Assembly: GCA_959600905.1 (NCBI GenBank) | Contig: CAUGNO010000003.1 | Coordinates: 1-64,000 of the forward strand | DNA: 64,000 nucleotides | Source of the DNA: UMGS1975 sp959600905 | GTDB lineage: Bacteria; Bacillota; Clostridia; Christensenellales; QAND01 | Direction: 5' to 3' | In this document: positions 8,047 through 17,280 of the stretch, one piece after another | How the letters are laid out: the number at the start of each line of letters is the position of its first letter | How positions within the stretch are numbered: position 1 is the first letter of the stretch | Notes under the pieces: generated by a model | The model's input: only the letters and a program-made list of their open reading frames with translations | Databases searched by the model: none | Told to the model about the DNA's origin: nothing | Position numbers and translations under genes: made by a program

Positions 8047-11000
8047 TTATTCTTCATCATCCAGGTCTGCAAAGGCGTCGTCATCCAATCCCAGCAGATC
8101 GTCATCCAACACGATCTCATGCACCCCGGCAATATCGAACGCATCGCCGCCATGGGCATCCTGAATATCCGTCTCGTCGCCCAGATCGCCGTCCACGCTC
8201 TGGTCTGCCGCCTGTGCGTAGTCCGCGCTTTGCAGCAGAATATTTCTGCGTTCCTGCTCGTGGCGATCCATCAGCTCCATCTCTTCCTCCGCCGAATCAC
8301 GGATCTTAATCTCCTCATGGTTTTCGTTGAGCACCTTAATATCCAGCGCCAAGCTCTGCAATTCCTTGATCAATACCTTAAAGGATTCCGGAATGCCGGG
8401 CTCCGGCGTGTTTTCGCCCTTGATGATAGCCTCGTACGTCTTTACGCGGCCCACCACATCGTCGCTCTTTACCGTCAGGATCTCTTGCAGGGTATGGGCT
8501 GCGCCGTACGCTTCCAACGCCCAAACCTCCATTTCCCCAAAGCGCTGGCCGCCGAACTGGGCCTTGCCGCCCAACGGCTGCTGGGTAACCAAGGAGTACG
8601 GGCCGGTAGAGCGGGCATGGATTTTCTCGTCTACCAAGTGATGCAGCTTTAAGATATACATGTATCCTACCGTTACCGGGTTTTCAAATGGTTCGCCGCT
8701 GCGGCCGTCGCGCAGCTGGATCTTTCCGTCCGCAGGGTAGCCGGCTTTCACCAGCAGCTCCTGGATCTCCTCTTCGGTCGCACCGTCAAATACAGAGGTG
8801 GCCACCTCAAAGCCCAGTGCCTTGGCTGCCAAACCCAAGTGCGTTTCCAATACCTGGCCGATATTCATACGGCTCGGCACGCCCAGCGGATTCAATACGA
8901 TTTCCAGCGGCGTACCGTCCGGCATAAACGGCATATCCTCTTCCGGCAAAATACGGGAGATAACGCCCTTGTTGCCGTGGCGGCCCGCCATTTTATCGCC
9001 CACGCTGATTTTGCGCTTCTGCGCAATGTATACACGTACCAGTTCGTTGACGCCAGCCGGCAGCTCATCCTTATTTTCACGCGTAAAGATCTTCACGTCT
9101 ACCACAATGCCGCCTTCACCATGCGGCACACGCAACGAGGTATCGCGCACCTCGCGCGCCTTTTCGCCAAAGATGGCTCTAAGCAGGCGTTCCTCTGCCG
9201 TCAGCTCGGTTTCGCCTTTGGGCGTCACCTTGCCGACCAGAATATCACCGGAGTGTACCTCCGCGCCTACGCGGATGATGCCCTCATCATCCAGATCCTT
9301 CAGGCCCTCCGGCCCTACGTTCGGAATGTCGCGGGTGATCTCTTCCGGCCCCAGCTTGGTATCGCGTGCTTCGCATTCCAGCTCCTCGATGTGGATAGAG
9401 GTAAACACATCCTCTTTCACCATCTTTTCGCTGATCAGCATAGCGTCTTCATAGTTATAGCCTTCCCACGGCATAAAGCCGATGAGGATATTTCTTCCTA
9501 GCGCGATTTCACCCTGGCTGGTGGACGGGCCGTCCGCCAGTGCCTGGTCCTTGTTCACGCGCTGCCCCGCCGTAATCAGCGGGCGCTGATTGATGCAGGT
9601 GTTTTGGTTGGAGCGCTTATATTTAATCAGCTTAAAACGATCCGTTACGCCGTCGTCGCCTTCAATGACGATCTCATCGGCCGTCACTTTCTTCGCTACA
9701 CCGTCGCGCTTGCTCAAAACCACCATGCCAGAGTCATGTGCAGCTTTGTATTCCATCCCTGTTCCTACCACCGGCACCTGAGGATTGAGAAGCGGCACCG
9801 CCTGGCGCTGCATGTTGGAGCCCATCAACGCGCGGTTGGCGTCGTCGTTTTCCAAAAACGGAATCATCGCCGTGGCCACGGATACCAGCTGTTTGGGGGA
9901 AACATCCATCAAATCGATCTGTTCCCGCGGGAATTCGTTGATCTCATTACGGAAGCGGCTGGTTACGCGGTCATGCGTAAAGCGGCCGTTTTCATCCACC
10001 GATTCGTTGGCCTGCGCTACGATGTAATTGTCCTCTTCGTCCGCCGTGATGTATACCACTTCGTCCGTTACCCTGCCTTCGCCATGGATCACCTTGCGGT
10101 ACGGCGTTTCGATAAAGCCGTATTCGTTCACGCGCGCATACGTGGCCAAAGAGCCGATCAAGCCGATGTTCGGGCCTTCCGGCGTTTCAATGGGGCACAT
10201 GCGTCCGTAATGCGAATGGTGTACGTCACGCACCTCAAAGCTGGCGCGTTCACGGTTCAGGCCGCCAGGGCCCAGCGCAGACAGGCGGCGCTTATGCGTC
10301 AGCTCTGCCAGCAGATTGGTCTGATCCATGAACTGGCTCAGCTGGCTGCTTCCAAAAAACTCCTTGATGGCTGCGGATACCGGGCGAATATTGATGAGAT
10401 TGCTCGGCGTTGCCACATCCATATCCTGGATGCTCATGCGTTCGCGCACCACTCTCTCTAGACGGGATAGCCCCACACGGATCTGGTTCTGCAACAGTTC
10501 GCCAACGCAGCGCAGGCGGCGGTTGCCCAGATGGTCGATATCGTCGGTACGCCCTACACCGTGATACAGACAGATCATATAATTCAACGATGCCATGATA
10601 TCATCCGGGTGGATGTGCTTTGGCATCAGGTCATGCACACGGTTGGCCATTTCACGGCGCAGTTCACCCTCCTCCCAGCTCTCCTTGCTGTTGAGGATCT
10701 CCATAAAGGTCGGGAAATGCGCTTTTTCCGTAATGCCGATTTCCTTTAAGTCAAAGTCTACAAAGGGCGCCAGGTCTACAAAGTTATTGCCGAAAATCTT
10801 CAGCGTCCCTTCCTCTACAACTACTTCCGCCTCGTTGATGCCGGCTGCCTGCAGGCGTTCTGCCTCGGCACGGTCTATCTGCTGGCCCGCAACAGCCATG
10901 ACCTCTCCGGTATACGGATTGATGACGTCTGCCGCCAGCGTCTGCCCGGCCAAGCGATCCACAAGGCCTAGCTTTTTATTGATTTTATAGCGGCCCACAC

Positions 11001-11802
11001 GCGCCAAGTCATAACGGCGCGGATCAAACAATAAAGAATTAAACAGGGAACGCGCACTTTCCTCCGTCGGCGGTTCACCCGGGCGCAGACGCTTATAGAT
11101 CTCGATCACGCCTTCCGGATCCGTCTTGGCGCTGTCCTTACGGATGGTATCGATGATGAGCTTCTCTTCCCCAAACTTTGCCAGGATCTCCTCATCCGTC
11201 CCACAGCCAAGCGCGCGCATCAGCACAGTGGCGGGCAGCTTGCGCGTACGGTCTACGCGTACCCACATCACGTCGTTGGCGTCCGTTTCATACTCCAGCC
11301 AGGCGCCGCGGTTCGGAATGATGGTGGATGAGAAAAGCTGTTTGCCCATCTTGTCCGTTTCCATATTGTAATAGGCACCGGGAGAACGCACCAGCTGGCT
11401 CACGATTACGCGTTCTGCGCCGTTGATGATGAAAGTGCCGGTTTCCGTCATCAAGGGGAAATCGCCCATGAAGACTTCCTGCTCTTTCACTTCGCCTGTC
11501 TCACGGTTAATCAGGCGCACCGTCACCCGCAGCGGCGCTGCATAGTTGACGTCGCGTTCCTTACACTCTTCTACAGAATATTTCGGGTTGTTATCCAGCG
11601 TATAATCCACAAACTCCAACACTAGGTTATCGCCATAACCCGTGATGGGGGAAATATCCGCAAATACCTCTTTGAGTCCTTCTTCCACAAATTTGCGGTA
11701 AGATTCTTTTTGGATCTCAATCAGGTTGGGCATTTCCAGGACCTCGTCAATGCGCGAAAAGCTCATTTTCTTTCTGCCGCCCAGAAGAATTTCATGAACC
11801 AT
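8047..11802 (-). CDS. rpoB: RNA polymerase subunit beta
   Basis: This 1251-residue protein is the beta subunit of RNA polymerase. The rifampicin-binding segment GSSQLSQFMDQTN...THKRRLSALGPGG and the later catalytic-centre motifs (GDKMAGRHGNKGVIS) are easily recognised. One unusual residue is present: where E. coli position 520 and most Firmicutes have proline (NPL), this sequence has leucine (NLL) at 10312-10314. The C-terminus has an Asp-rich tail. The start at 11802 has GGGAG upstream; a second ATG twelve codons in is an alternative. rplJ and rplL, often upstream of rpoB, are absent here, and the gene has its own promoter. Confidence 0.98.
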   Translation of the reverse strand: MVHEILLGGRKKMSFSRIDEVLEMPNLIEIQKESYRKFVEEGLKEVFADISPITGYGDNLVLEFVDYTLDNNPKYSVEECKERDVNYAAPLRVTVRLINRETGEVKEQEVFMGDFPLMTETGTFIINGAERVIVSQLVRSPGAYYNMETDKMGKQLFSSTIIPNRGAWLEYETDANDVMWVRVDRTRKLPATVLMRALGCGTDEEILAKFGEEKLIIDTIRKDSAKTDPEGVIEIYKRLRPGEPPTEESARSLFNSLLFDPRRYDLARVGRYKINKKLGLVDRLAGQTLAADVINPYTGEVMAVAGQQIDRAEAERLQAAGINEAEVVVEEGTLKIFGNNFVDLAPFVDFDLKEIGITEKAHFPTFMEILNSKESWEEGELRREMANRVHDLMPKHIHPDDIMASLNYMICLYHGVGRTDDIDHLGNRRLRCVGELLQNQIRVGLSRLERVVRERMSIQDMDVATPSNLINIRPVSAAIKEFFGSSQLSQFMDQTNLLAELTHKRRLSALGPGGLNRERASFEVRDVHHSHYGRMCPIETPEGPNIGLIGSLATYARVNEYGFIETPYRKVIHGEGRVTDEVVYITADEEDNYIVAQANESVDENGRFTHDRVTSRFRNEINEFPREQIDLMDVSPKQLVSVATAMIPFLENDDANRALMGSNMQRQAVPLLNPQVPVVGTGMEYKAAHDSGMVVLSKRDGVAKKVTADEIVIEGDDGVTDRFKLIKYKRSNQNTCINQRPLITAGQRVNKDQALADGPSTSQGEIALGRNILIGFMPWEGYNYEDAMLISEKMVKEDVFTSIHIEELECEARDTKLGPEEITRDIPNVGPEGLKDLDDEGIIRVGAEVHSGDILVGKVTPKGETELTAEERLLRAIFGEKAREVRDTSLRVPHGEGGIVVDVKIFTRENKDELPAGVNELVRVYIAQKRKISVGDKMAGRHGNKGVISRILPEEDMPFMPDGTPLEIVLNPLGVPSRMNIGQVLETHLGLAAKALGFEVATSVFDGATEEEIQELLVKAGYPADGKIQLRDGRSGEPFENPVTVGYMYILKLHHLVDEKIHARSTGPYSLVTQQPLGGKAQFGGQRFGEMEVWALEAYGAAHTLQEILTVKSDDVVGRVKTYEAIIKGENTPEPGIPESFKVLIKELQSLALDIKVLNENHEEIKIRDSAEEEMELMDRHEQERRNILLQSADYAQAADQSVDGDLGDETDIQDAHGGDAFDIAGVHEIVLDDDLLGLDDDAFADLDDEE

Positions 11803-11975
11803 GGATGCTTCACTCCCAATCCTTTTTATACTTTTCTATCCATACATACACGGAAAAAGATTCGCTCTTGATTTTGTACGCAAAGCACTGTACAATAGCG
11901 GGGAAAGAAGGAAATTTTTTATTTCCTTTTTCCATGGTAAATCCGTGTATCGCGGGAATACTTGTGCAATTTACG

Positions 11976-12004
11976 ACTATATCATAACTTGTCTTATTCG
12001 TCAA
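11976..12004 (-). promoter_or_regulatory. rpoBC promoter
   Basis: On the minus strand a -35 TTGACG (11999-12004) and a -10 TATAGT (11976-11981) are separated by exactly 17 bases. About 175 bases of leader follow before the rpoB ATG; I see no gene or convincing riboswitch in that leader. The whole 11803-12103 gap holds this promoter, the two hairpins listed separately, and otherwise AT-rich leader. Confidence 0.75.
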
Positions 12005-12032
12005 TGGCGTCGCTGCCAATTGACGTTTTTTT
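11999..12032 (+). terminator. Terminator-shaped hairpin pointing away from rpoB
   Basis: Arms CGTCAATGGC (11999-12008) and GCCAATTGACG (12015-12025) pair with one bulged base around a 6-base loop, followed on the plus strand by seven T. It has the form of an intrinsic terminator reading in the plus direction, although no plus-strand gene precedes it. Its left arm is the -35 box of the rpoB promoter. It could stop antisense transcription out of rpoB, or it may be incidental. Confidence 0.45.
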
Positions 12033-12053
12033 GTCATTTTTCGCGGGAATGCG

Positions 12054-12089
12054 AAAAGCCATGTGCCCTCCGCGGGCACATGGCTTTTT
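12054..12089 (-). terminator. Terminator after the PIN/TRAM gene
   Basis: Fifteen-base arms beginning AAAAGCCATGTGCCC and ending GGGCACATGGCTTTT form a near-perfect hairpin with a 5-base loop. It lies about 15 bases past the stop of the PIN/TRAM gene. A/T runs on both sides make it plausible in either direction. Confidence 0.85.
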
Positions 12090-12103
12090 ATGTACATTGA
12101 ATT

Positions 12104-13249
12104 TTAATTGGCCTTGGCAAACACCATACGCCCCGCTGCCGTTTGCAGCACGGAGGTAACATACACCGAGGTGGTGCTCCCTATGTGCGATGCGCCGCTG
12201 TCCACTACGACCATCGTGCCATCTTCCAGATACGCTACGCCCTGTCCCGGCTCCTTGCCTTCTCTGACAATCTGCAAAAGCATATCCTCGCCAGGCATAA
12301 CTGCCGGCTTCAACGAGCTGGCCAACTCGTTGATATTCAGTACCTTTACACCCTTCACCGTCGCCACTTTGTTCAGGTTGAAATCGTTGGTTACGATGTT
12401 CCCCTTCATCTCTTTGGCAAGCAGAATGAGCTGTTCGTCTACTTCTGTATTTTCATATTCCTTTTCAATGACCACCACACGGTTGGAATCCTGCTGCATT
12501 TGCTGCAAGATATCCAAGCCCCTTCGGCCTCTCTGCCTTCTCAACGCATCAGCAGAATCCGCAATATGCCGCAGCTCTTGCAGCACAAAGGAAGGAACGA
12601 TGATCTTGCCCTCCAAAAACCCTGCATTGGCTACTGCCAGCACACGTCCATCTATGATCACGGAAGTATCCAGAATCTTTGGCGCAGGCGGCTTTTGCTT
12701 TTCCGCCTTTTTTCTGCTGCGGCCCGTCACCGCGCCACGCGGTGCAGGCTCCTCCTCCGTTTCTTCATGTTCTTCCGCGCCCTTGGATTCCGTAATTTTT
12801 TCCACGATGCCTAGTTCAGATTTTCTCCGCACTGCGACCGCCACGCCCAAATAGCCAAGCAGCACATAGACGATTACGGAAAGCAGCATTGAGAGCCAGG
12901 GAATAGGAATGCGATTAATAAGAGTAGAAAGTAATAGTGCTAGTATCAGCCCGACGATCAGCCCCAGTATACCGGAGAGAACATCCTGCATGGGCACTTG
13001 TGTCAGCTTTGCCTCTATGCGTTTCATGCCGCCTGCAATGCCGCGCATCATCTTCGGATAGAAAATAAAGCCCAGCAGCATGCCAAGCACGCCGACGCCG
13101 ATGTATACCCCTGCTATGACCGATGAAGAAACCACGGTATACACATCCACCAGTTTGATCCAGCTCAGTAAGCTGGCCACCAGCGTCAGGATACCGATAC
13201 ATAAGGCCCCCAGTCCAATGGAAAATCCCAAACGAAGCAGTTTTTTCAT
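12104..13249 (-). CDS. Membrane PIN/TRAM domain protein (YacL family)
   Basis: The product is 381 residues. The N-terminal third has about four hydrophobic segments. A charged linker rich in Glu/Lys/Pro follows (about residues 155-195), then a PIN nuclease-like domain starting ILDTSVIIDGRVL with conserved acidic residues (DTS, VTNDFNLNK), and a C-terminal TRAM-like segment (PGQGVAYLEDGTMVVV). This matches the YacL family, which sits near radA and ispDF in Bacillus. The biochemical role is not firmly known; RNA binding or cleavage is inferred from the domains. The start at 13249 is chosen over 13255 because GGAGG is about 9 bases upstream of it. Confidence 0.88.
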   Translation of the reverse strand: MKKLLRLGFSIGLGALCIGILTLVASLLSWIKLVDVYTVVSSSVIAGVYIGVGVLGMLLGFIFYPKMMRGIAGGMKRIEAKLTQVPMQDVLSGILGLIVGLILALLLSTLINRIPIPWLSMLLSVIVYVLLGYLGVAVAVRRKSELGIVEKITESKGAEEHEETEEEPAPRGAVTGRSRKKAEKQKPPAPKILDTSVIIDGRVLAVANAGFLEGKIIVPSFVLQELRHIADSADALRRQRGRRGLDILQQMQQDSNRVVVIEKEYENTEVDEQLILLAKEMKGNIVTNDFNLNKVATVKGVKVLNINELASSLKPAVMPGEDMLLQIVREGKEPGQGVAYLEDGTMVVVDSGASHIGSTTSVYVTSVLQTAAGRMVFAKAN

Positions 13250-13299
13250 GCGCATTCACCTCCTCTCTACATGGAAATCTATCTCAAACAGCACCGCTT

Positions 13300-13770
13300 C
13301 TATACAGCCTGTTCGATGCGTGCTAATACGTCCTGTTCTTCCATATCCAGAGAGAGGATCAATTCGCTGGCTAAAATCTGTTTGGCGGAGTTCAGCATCT
13401 TCTTTTCCCCGGTAGAAAGCCCCTTTTCCTTGTCTCGATGGCTCAGAGCGCGCACCACCTCTGCCGTATCAAAGATACTGCCTGTGCGCATCTTTTCCAA
13501 ATTTTCCCGGTACCTGCGGTTCCAGTTATCGCATTCCTCCCCACAGGGCTGAGACAAAAATTCCAGGACTTTCATCCCTTCTTCTTTGCCGATGATGGCG
13601 CGTAAGCCAATATCTTTGCCTTCAACAGGCACCATCACCTTCATACCACCTAAAGCGAACCTGAGCACATAATAGCGCTGGAGCTGGCCCAAAATCTCTT
13701 TTTCTTCGATCAGCTCAACAATCCCGGCCCCATGCATCGGATATGCCACCCGGTCGCCAATTTCAAACAC
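13300..13770 (-). CDS. carD: CarD family transcription regulator
   Basis: This 156-residue protein begins MFEIGDRVAYPMHGAGIVELIEEKEI, the RNA polymerase interaction domain shared by CarD/CdnL and Mfd. The helical C-terminal half contains WNRRYRENLEKMRTGS, including a tryptophan at the place where CarD proteins contact promoter DNA. CarD-type proteins bind the polymerase beta subunit and stabilise open complexes. The start codon is GTG at 13770 with AAAGG close upstream. It lies between radA and the PIN/TRAM gene on the same strand. Confidence 0.93.
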   Translation of the reverse strand: MFEIGDRVAYPMHGAGIVELIEEKEILGQLQRYYVLRFALGGMKVMVPVEGKDIGLRAIIGKEEGMKVLEFLSQPCGEECDNWNRRYRENLEKMRTGSIFDTAEVVRALSHRDKEKGLSTGEKKMLNSAKQILASELILSLDMEEQDVLARIEQAV

Positions 13771-13834
13771 AGCCTTTCCCCCCTTTTTGTATCAAATGGT
13801 GTATTTTTAATGATACGGCATAAACCATCCCTTG

Positions 13835-15232
13835 TCAATTTTCCTCTGCCGTATCCATCCCCTTACGTTTGGGCTCTAGGCCGAGGAAAAGCGCTTCTGC
13901 TACGCTGCCAACCCCAGCAAAGCGCACCCCCGCCTTGATTCCAGAGGCTTTCAAGGCTTCTTTGGGTACCAGAAGCGTGGTAAAACCCATTTTTGCACAT
14001 TCTGACGCCCGCCGCTCCAGCTGGGAAACCATGCGCACCTCGCCTGTTAGCCCCACTTCTCCTATGGCCGCCACCCCTTCTTTGAGCGGCTGCCCCGTGG
14101 CCGCGGATGCAATGGCCATCAACATCGCCAGGTCGTTGGCAGGCTCTGCAATTTTCATGCCGCCTACTACGTTTGTGTATACATCGCGGTTGTACAGCGG
14201 AACGCCTGCACGCCGCTCCATAATCGCAATCATCAGCAGCATTCGGTTGTAGTCTACCCCTGTGGCCATACGCCGCGGCTGTCCAAAGGATGTAGTGGCC
14301 GCCAGCGACTGTATTTCGCACAAAACCGGCCTGCTTCCCTCCATCGAGCAGGTAATCGCACTGCCCGCCACGCCTTTGGTATGCTGGCTGAGCAGCACCT
14401 CCGAAGGGTTTTTCATCTCCTCCATACCGTGTTCTGTCATGGCAAATACGCCGATTTCATTGGTAGAGCCAAACCGATTTTTCACAGCCCGCAAAATGCG
14501 CAGCGTAGATTGCTGCTCTCCTTCAAAATACAACACGGTATCCACCATATGCTCCAATACGCGCGGGCCGGCGATGGCTCCTTCCTTGGTCACATGCCCC
14601 ACCAAAATCACCGTAGCGCCCGTTGTTTTTGCGATTCTAAGCGCAGAAGCCGTACATTCTCGAATTTGGGATACACTGCCCATCGCGCTTGCCATGCCAG
14701 GCTGCGTCATCGTTTGAATGGAATCGATGATGACAAGCTGCGCCTGGCTCTCCTCCATGGCTTGGCAAACCGCCTCCATATCTGTTTCCGCCAACACCAA
14801 TAGATCCTCAGACAGCGTGCCCAGCCGCAGCGCCCGCAGCTTGATCTGCCGGGCCGATTCCTCCCCTGAAACATAGAGCACTTTTTTCCCTTGCCTAGCA
14901 ATTCTCTCGCAGGCCTGGAGCAGCAGCGTGGATTTCCCAACGCCGGGTTCTCCTCCTACCAGCACAACTGCACCTTCGATCAGGCCGCCGCCCAGAACGC
15001 GATCCAGCTCTTCAATGCCCGTCTGTATATGCCCTGCCGGCGCCACATCCACCTGCGCCAGCGGCACAGGCTTTGCCGCCGGCTTCCATGGTTTTGCTTT
15101 CCCGCCTACAGATTTGATCACAGGCTGCTCTTCCATGGTATTCCATTCCCCACAGCCGGGGCAACGTCCCACCCATTTGGGCGATTCATACCCGCAGCTT
15201 GTGCAGTAAAAAATCGTTTTTGTTTTTGCCAT
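13835..15232 (-). CDS. radA: DNA repair protein RadA (Sms)
   Basis: This 465-residue protein has the complete RadA layout. A four-cysteine zinc finger lies at residues 10, 13, 24 and 27, Walker A GGEPGVGKS at 93-101, and the RadA-specific KNRFG motif at 251-255. A Lon-like C-terminal domain follows. RadA is a RecA-like ATPase that promotes branch migration and processing of recombination intermediates. The ribosome binding site is weak, and the stop of the upstream propeller-like gene is only 6 bases away, which suggests translational coupling. Confidence 0.97.
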   Translation of the reverse strand: MAKTKTIFYCTSCGYESPKWVGRCPGCGEWNTMEEQPVIKSVGGKAKPWKPAAKPVPLAQVDVAPAGHIQTGIEELDRVLGGGLIEGAVVLVGGEPGVGKSTLLLQACERIARQGKKVLYVSGEESARQIKLRALRLGTLSEDLLVLAETDMEAVCQAMEESQAQLVIIDSIQTMTQPGMASAMGSVSQIRECTASALRIAKTTGATVILVGHVTKEGAIAGPRVLEHMVDTVLYFEGEQQSTLRILRAVKNRFGSTNEIGVFAMTEHGMEEMKNPSEVLLSQHTKGVAGSAITCSMEGSRPVLCEIQSLAATTSFGQPRRMATGVDYNRMLLMIAIMERRAGVPLYNRDVYTNVVGGMKIAEPANDLAMLMAIASAATGQPLKEGVAAIGEVGLTGEVRMVSQLERRASECAKMGFTTLLVPKEALKASGIKAGVRFAGVGSVAEALFLGLEPKRKGMDTAEEN

Positions 15233-15238
15233 CGTCTT

Positions 15239-16429
15239 TCAGTCCACCACTGCGAATTTCAAAATATCGCGTTCCCTGTTTTTATCTGTAATGTCAAACC
15301 ACGTTACTCCATGGCCGGATACATCCGCCAGCATCGCGTATTCGGTGGGTTTGGAAAGCTGTGCCAGCTCTCCCGTTGCCAGGAAATACACATAAATGCG
15401 TCCGTTCTGGCAGTACGCTACAAAGTTATCCGCAATCCCATACCCCGATACATTCTCCGCCAGTTTTTTCGGCATCGCGCCGTTTTGCGATAGATATAGA
15501 TTGGCGTCGGCGCTGGCAAAATTATCGCTCCATATGATGGCAGAGCCATTTGTCATCGGCTTAAACGCATACATGCCCGGCTCATAGGTTGTCACCGTTC
15601 CGGCATTTTCTCCCAGGGGCAGCGTCTTGATCACATTGTACTGTTCGCTGTCCGGCTGATCCGGGTGCGGCTCTACCCAGACAATATCAGTGCTGCATAC
15701 GCCCGGCGGCGAGACACCCATGGCAGAATCCTCATAAACGGCCAGCGTTGTGAGCTCTTTGGTCGTCAGATCCATCATATACAGTTTATCCTGCGTTTCG
15801 CCCGTACGCTCCGCCCACACTACATACTGCCCTGTTAAAAATACGTCCGGGCAATCGTATGGAATATCCTTGAGCTTTTCGGTCTGTTGTGTGCTGCGGT
15901 TATATAAATACATGGTAGCACGCCCGGGTATCACGCCTCCGTCCGCCATAGCAGTATCCTTTTTCGTATCAATGTATACGATATAATCCGCGCTTACATC
16001 CAGCGCCAGAATATCGCCCTCTGCTTCAATGCCCTCTATCCTCGTAGGCGTCACTGAGTTTGCCGTATCCTGCTTGGCCACATAAATTTCCTTCATCAAG
16101 GGATTGTAGTAGTTGTCCTGTCCTGAAGAAAAGTACACTTCATCCCCCAATAGGATCGGCCTAGCCACATATTTAAACTTATTGGTCAACAGCACCTCTC
16201 GTATCTTATCTGATAAATCTCCAATCTCCGCCTGCTGCGTGGGCAGCGGCACTTCCGTAATCTTTGGCCCAAACCAAGATTGAACCAACGGCATCGCCAC
16301 TTGGGATACCAGCAGCCAGCAAAGCGCGACGATGGCCCCCACAATCCCGATCATCAAGAATGGGTATACTGCCGATCCACGCCAGCGATCCAACAGGTTT
16401 TCCCCTCTTCTGTGCCTTCGTCTTGCCAT
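15239..16429 (-). CDS. Membrane-anchored protein with a propeller-like outer domain
   Basis: This 396-residue protein has a short basic cytoplasmic start (MARRRHRRGENLLDRWRG), one hydrophobic segment (about 21-45), and a long region outside the membrane. That region holds repeated units of about 45 residues with the flavour of TolB/DUF5050 beta-propellers, for example DIVWVEP, YVVWAER, AIIWSDN, FVAYCQNG and GVTWFDI. No enzyme motif is visible. The start ATG follows the ispF stop directly, with AAAGG before it, so it is co-translated with ispF and radA. Its role is unknown; protein interaction at the cell surface is a guess from the fold. Confidence 0.75.
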   Translation of the reverse strand: MARRRHRRGENLLDRWRGSAVYPFLMIGIVGAIVALCWLLVSQVAMPLVQSWFGPKITEVPLPTQQAEIGDLSDKIREVLLTNKFKYVARPILLGDEVYFSSGQDNYYNPLMKEIYVAKQDTANSVTPTRIEGIEAEGDILALDVSADYIVYIDTKKDTAMADGGVIPGRATMYLYNRSTQQTEKLKDIPYDCPDVFLTGQYVVWAERTGETQDKLYMMDLTTKELTTLAVYEDSAMGVSPPGVCSTDIVWVEPHPDQPDSEQYNVIKTLPLGENAGTVTTYEPGMYAFKPMTNGSAIIWSDNFASADANLYLSQNGAMPKKLAENVSGYGIADNFVAYCQNGRIYVYFLATGELAQLSKPTEYAMLADVSGHGVTWFDITDKNRERDILKFAVVD

Positions 16430-16921
16430 TTAGTCGATCCTTTCCAATAAGCATACCGCCTGGGCCGCAATGCCCTCCTTGCGTCCCGTAAAGCCCATAT
16501 GCTCGGTCGTAGTTGCCTTGATATTCACCTGTGCAGGCTCTATGCCCAGCGCCTGAGCAATATGATGCGTCATATGCTCGGTATGCGGGCCAATCTTTGG
16601 TTCTTGGGCGATGACCACCGCATCCACATTTCCTACGGCATATCCTGTCTGGCGCACCTTTTCCACACAGCATTGCATCAGCATGATGCTGCTTGCTCCA
16701 AAGTAGATAGGGTCTGTATCCGGAAAATGCTGTCCAATGTCCCCCAATCCCGCTGCGCCCAACAGTGCATCGCTGATGGCATGGCAAAGCACGTCGGCAT
16801 CGGAATGGCCCATCAATCCTTTTTCATAGGGAATCCGTACGCCGCCCAAGATCAGGGCGCGGTTCTCCGCAAACGCATGCGCGTCCAGGCCCAGCCCGGT
16901 CTTGATTCTCGGCTTTCTCAT
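16430..16921 (-). CDS. ispF: 2-C-methyl-D-erythritol 2,4-cyclodiphosphate synthase
   Basis: The 163-residue product catalyses the fifth step of the MEP isoprenoid pathway. The family metal ligands appear in GLGLDAHAF (about residues 10-18) and GHSDADVLCHA (about 38-48), and the C-terminal KATTTEHMGFTGRKEGIAAQ is diagnostic. Length is normal. The start overlaps the rqcP stop in an ATGA arrangement. ispD, its usual partner in Firmicutes, is not in this window. Confidence 0.97.
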   Translation of the reverse strand: MRKPRIKTGLGLDAHAFAENRALILGGVRIPYEKGLMGHSDADVLCHAISDALLGAAGLGDIGQHFPDTDPIYFGASSIMLMQCCVEKVRQTGYAVGNVDAVVIAQEPKIGPHTEHMTHHIAQALGIEPAQVNIKATTTEHMGFTGRKEGIAAQAVCLLERID

Positions 16922-17160
16922 AATACGGCGCGGAACATCATATCCGCATTCTCCTTTGTCGCATGTTCAGTCACCATCAATACCTCGTATGTATATGTCT
17001 TTTCCCCCAGCTGAATGGTCAGCACATCGCCTACCTCTACCTTATCCGAGGGCTTGGCCACCTTTCCATTGATTTGTATCCTTCCCGCCTGGCATGCCTG
17101 CTGCGCCACAGTTCTTCGCTTGATGATCCGCGATACTTTCAAATATTTATCAATTCGCAT
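16918..17160 (-). CDS. rqcP: S4-domain protein RqcP
   Basis: This 80-residue protein is one S4 RNA-binding domain, MRIDKYLKVSRIIKRRTVAQ followed by GRIQINGKVAKPSDKV. In Bacillus RqcP (YabO) works with RqcH and 50S subunits to add alanine tails to stalled nascent chains. Its position next to mazG/spoVB matches the yabMNO order. AGGAGG precedes the ATG and an extended -10 element lies upstream. The yabP and yabQ sporulation genes that usually follow are missing; ispF takes their place. Confidence 0.92.
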   Translation of the reverse strand: MRIDKYLKVSRIIKRRTVAQQACQAGRIQINGKVAKPSDKVEVGDVLTIQLGEKTYTYEVLMVTEHATKENADMMFRAVL

Positions 17161-17181
17161 CTTTGGCCTCCTACTATTGTT

Positions 17182-17190
17182 ATTATAGCA
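17182..17190 (-). promoter_or_regulatory. Extended -10 promoter for rqcP-ispF-radA
   Basis: On the minus strand TGC followed by a perfect TATAAT lies about 22 bases before the rqcP start. No good -35 box is seen, which fits an extended -10 promoter. Confidence 0.6.
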
Positions 17191-17240
17191 TATTTTCCTG
17201 CTCCGCCCTATAAAAGACAGAGCACGGTCCTACCGATATA

Positions 17241-17272
17241 AAAAAGAGCCGGGAATATCCGGCTCTTTTTTT
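17241..17272 (-). terminator. Terminator after hup
   Basis: Arms AAAAAGAGCCGG and CCGGCTCTTTTT pair around a 6-base loop immediately after the HU stop codon. It separates HU from rqcP. Confidence 0.9.
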
Positions 17273-17280
17273 ATATGTTT

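Noticed and set aside
11810..12097. 95-codon minus-strand frame in the rpoB leader
   Set aside because: It runs through the terminator and promoter, lacks a ribosome binding site and resembles no family.
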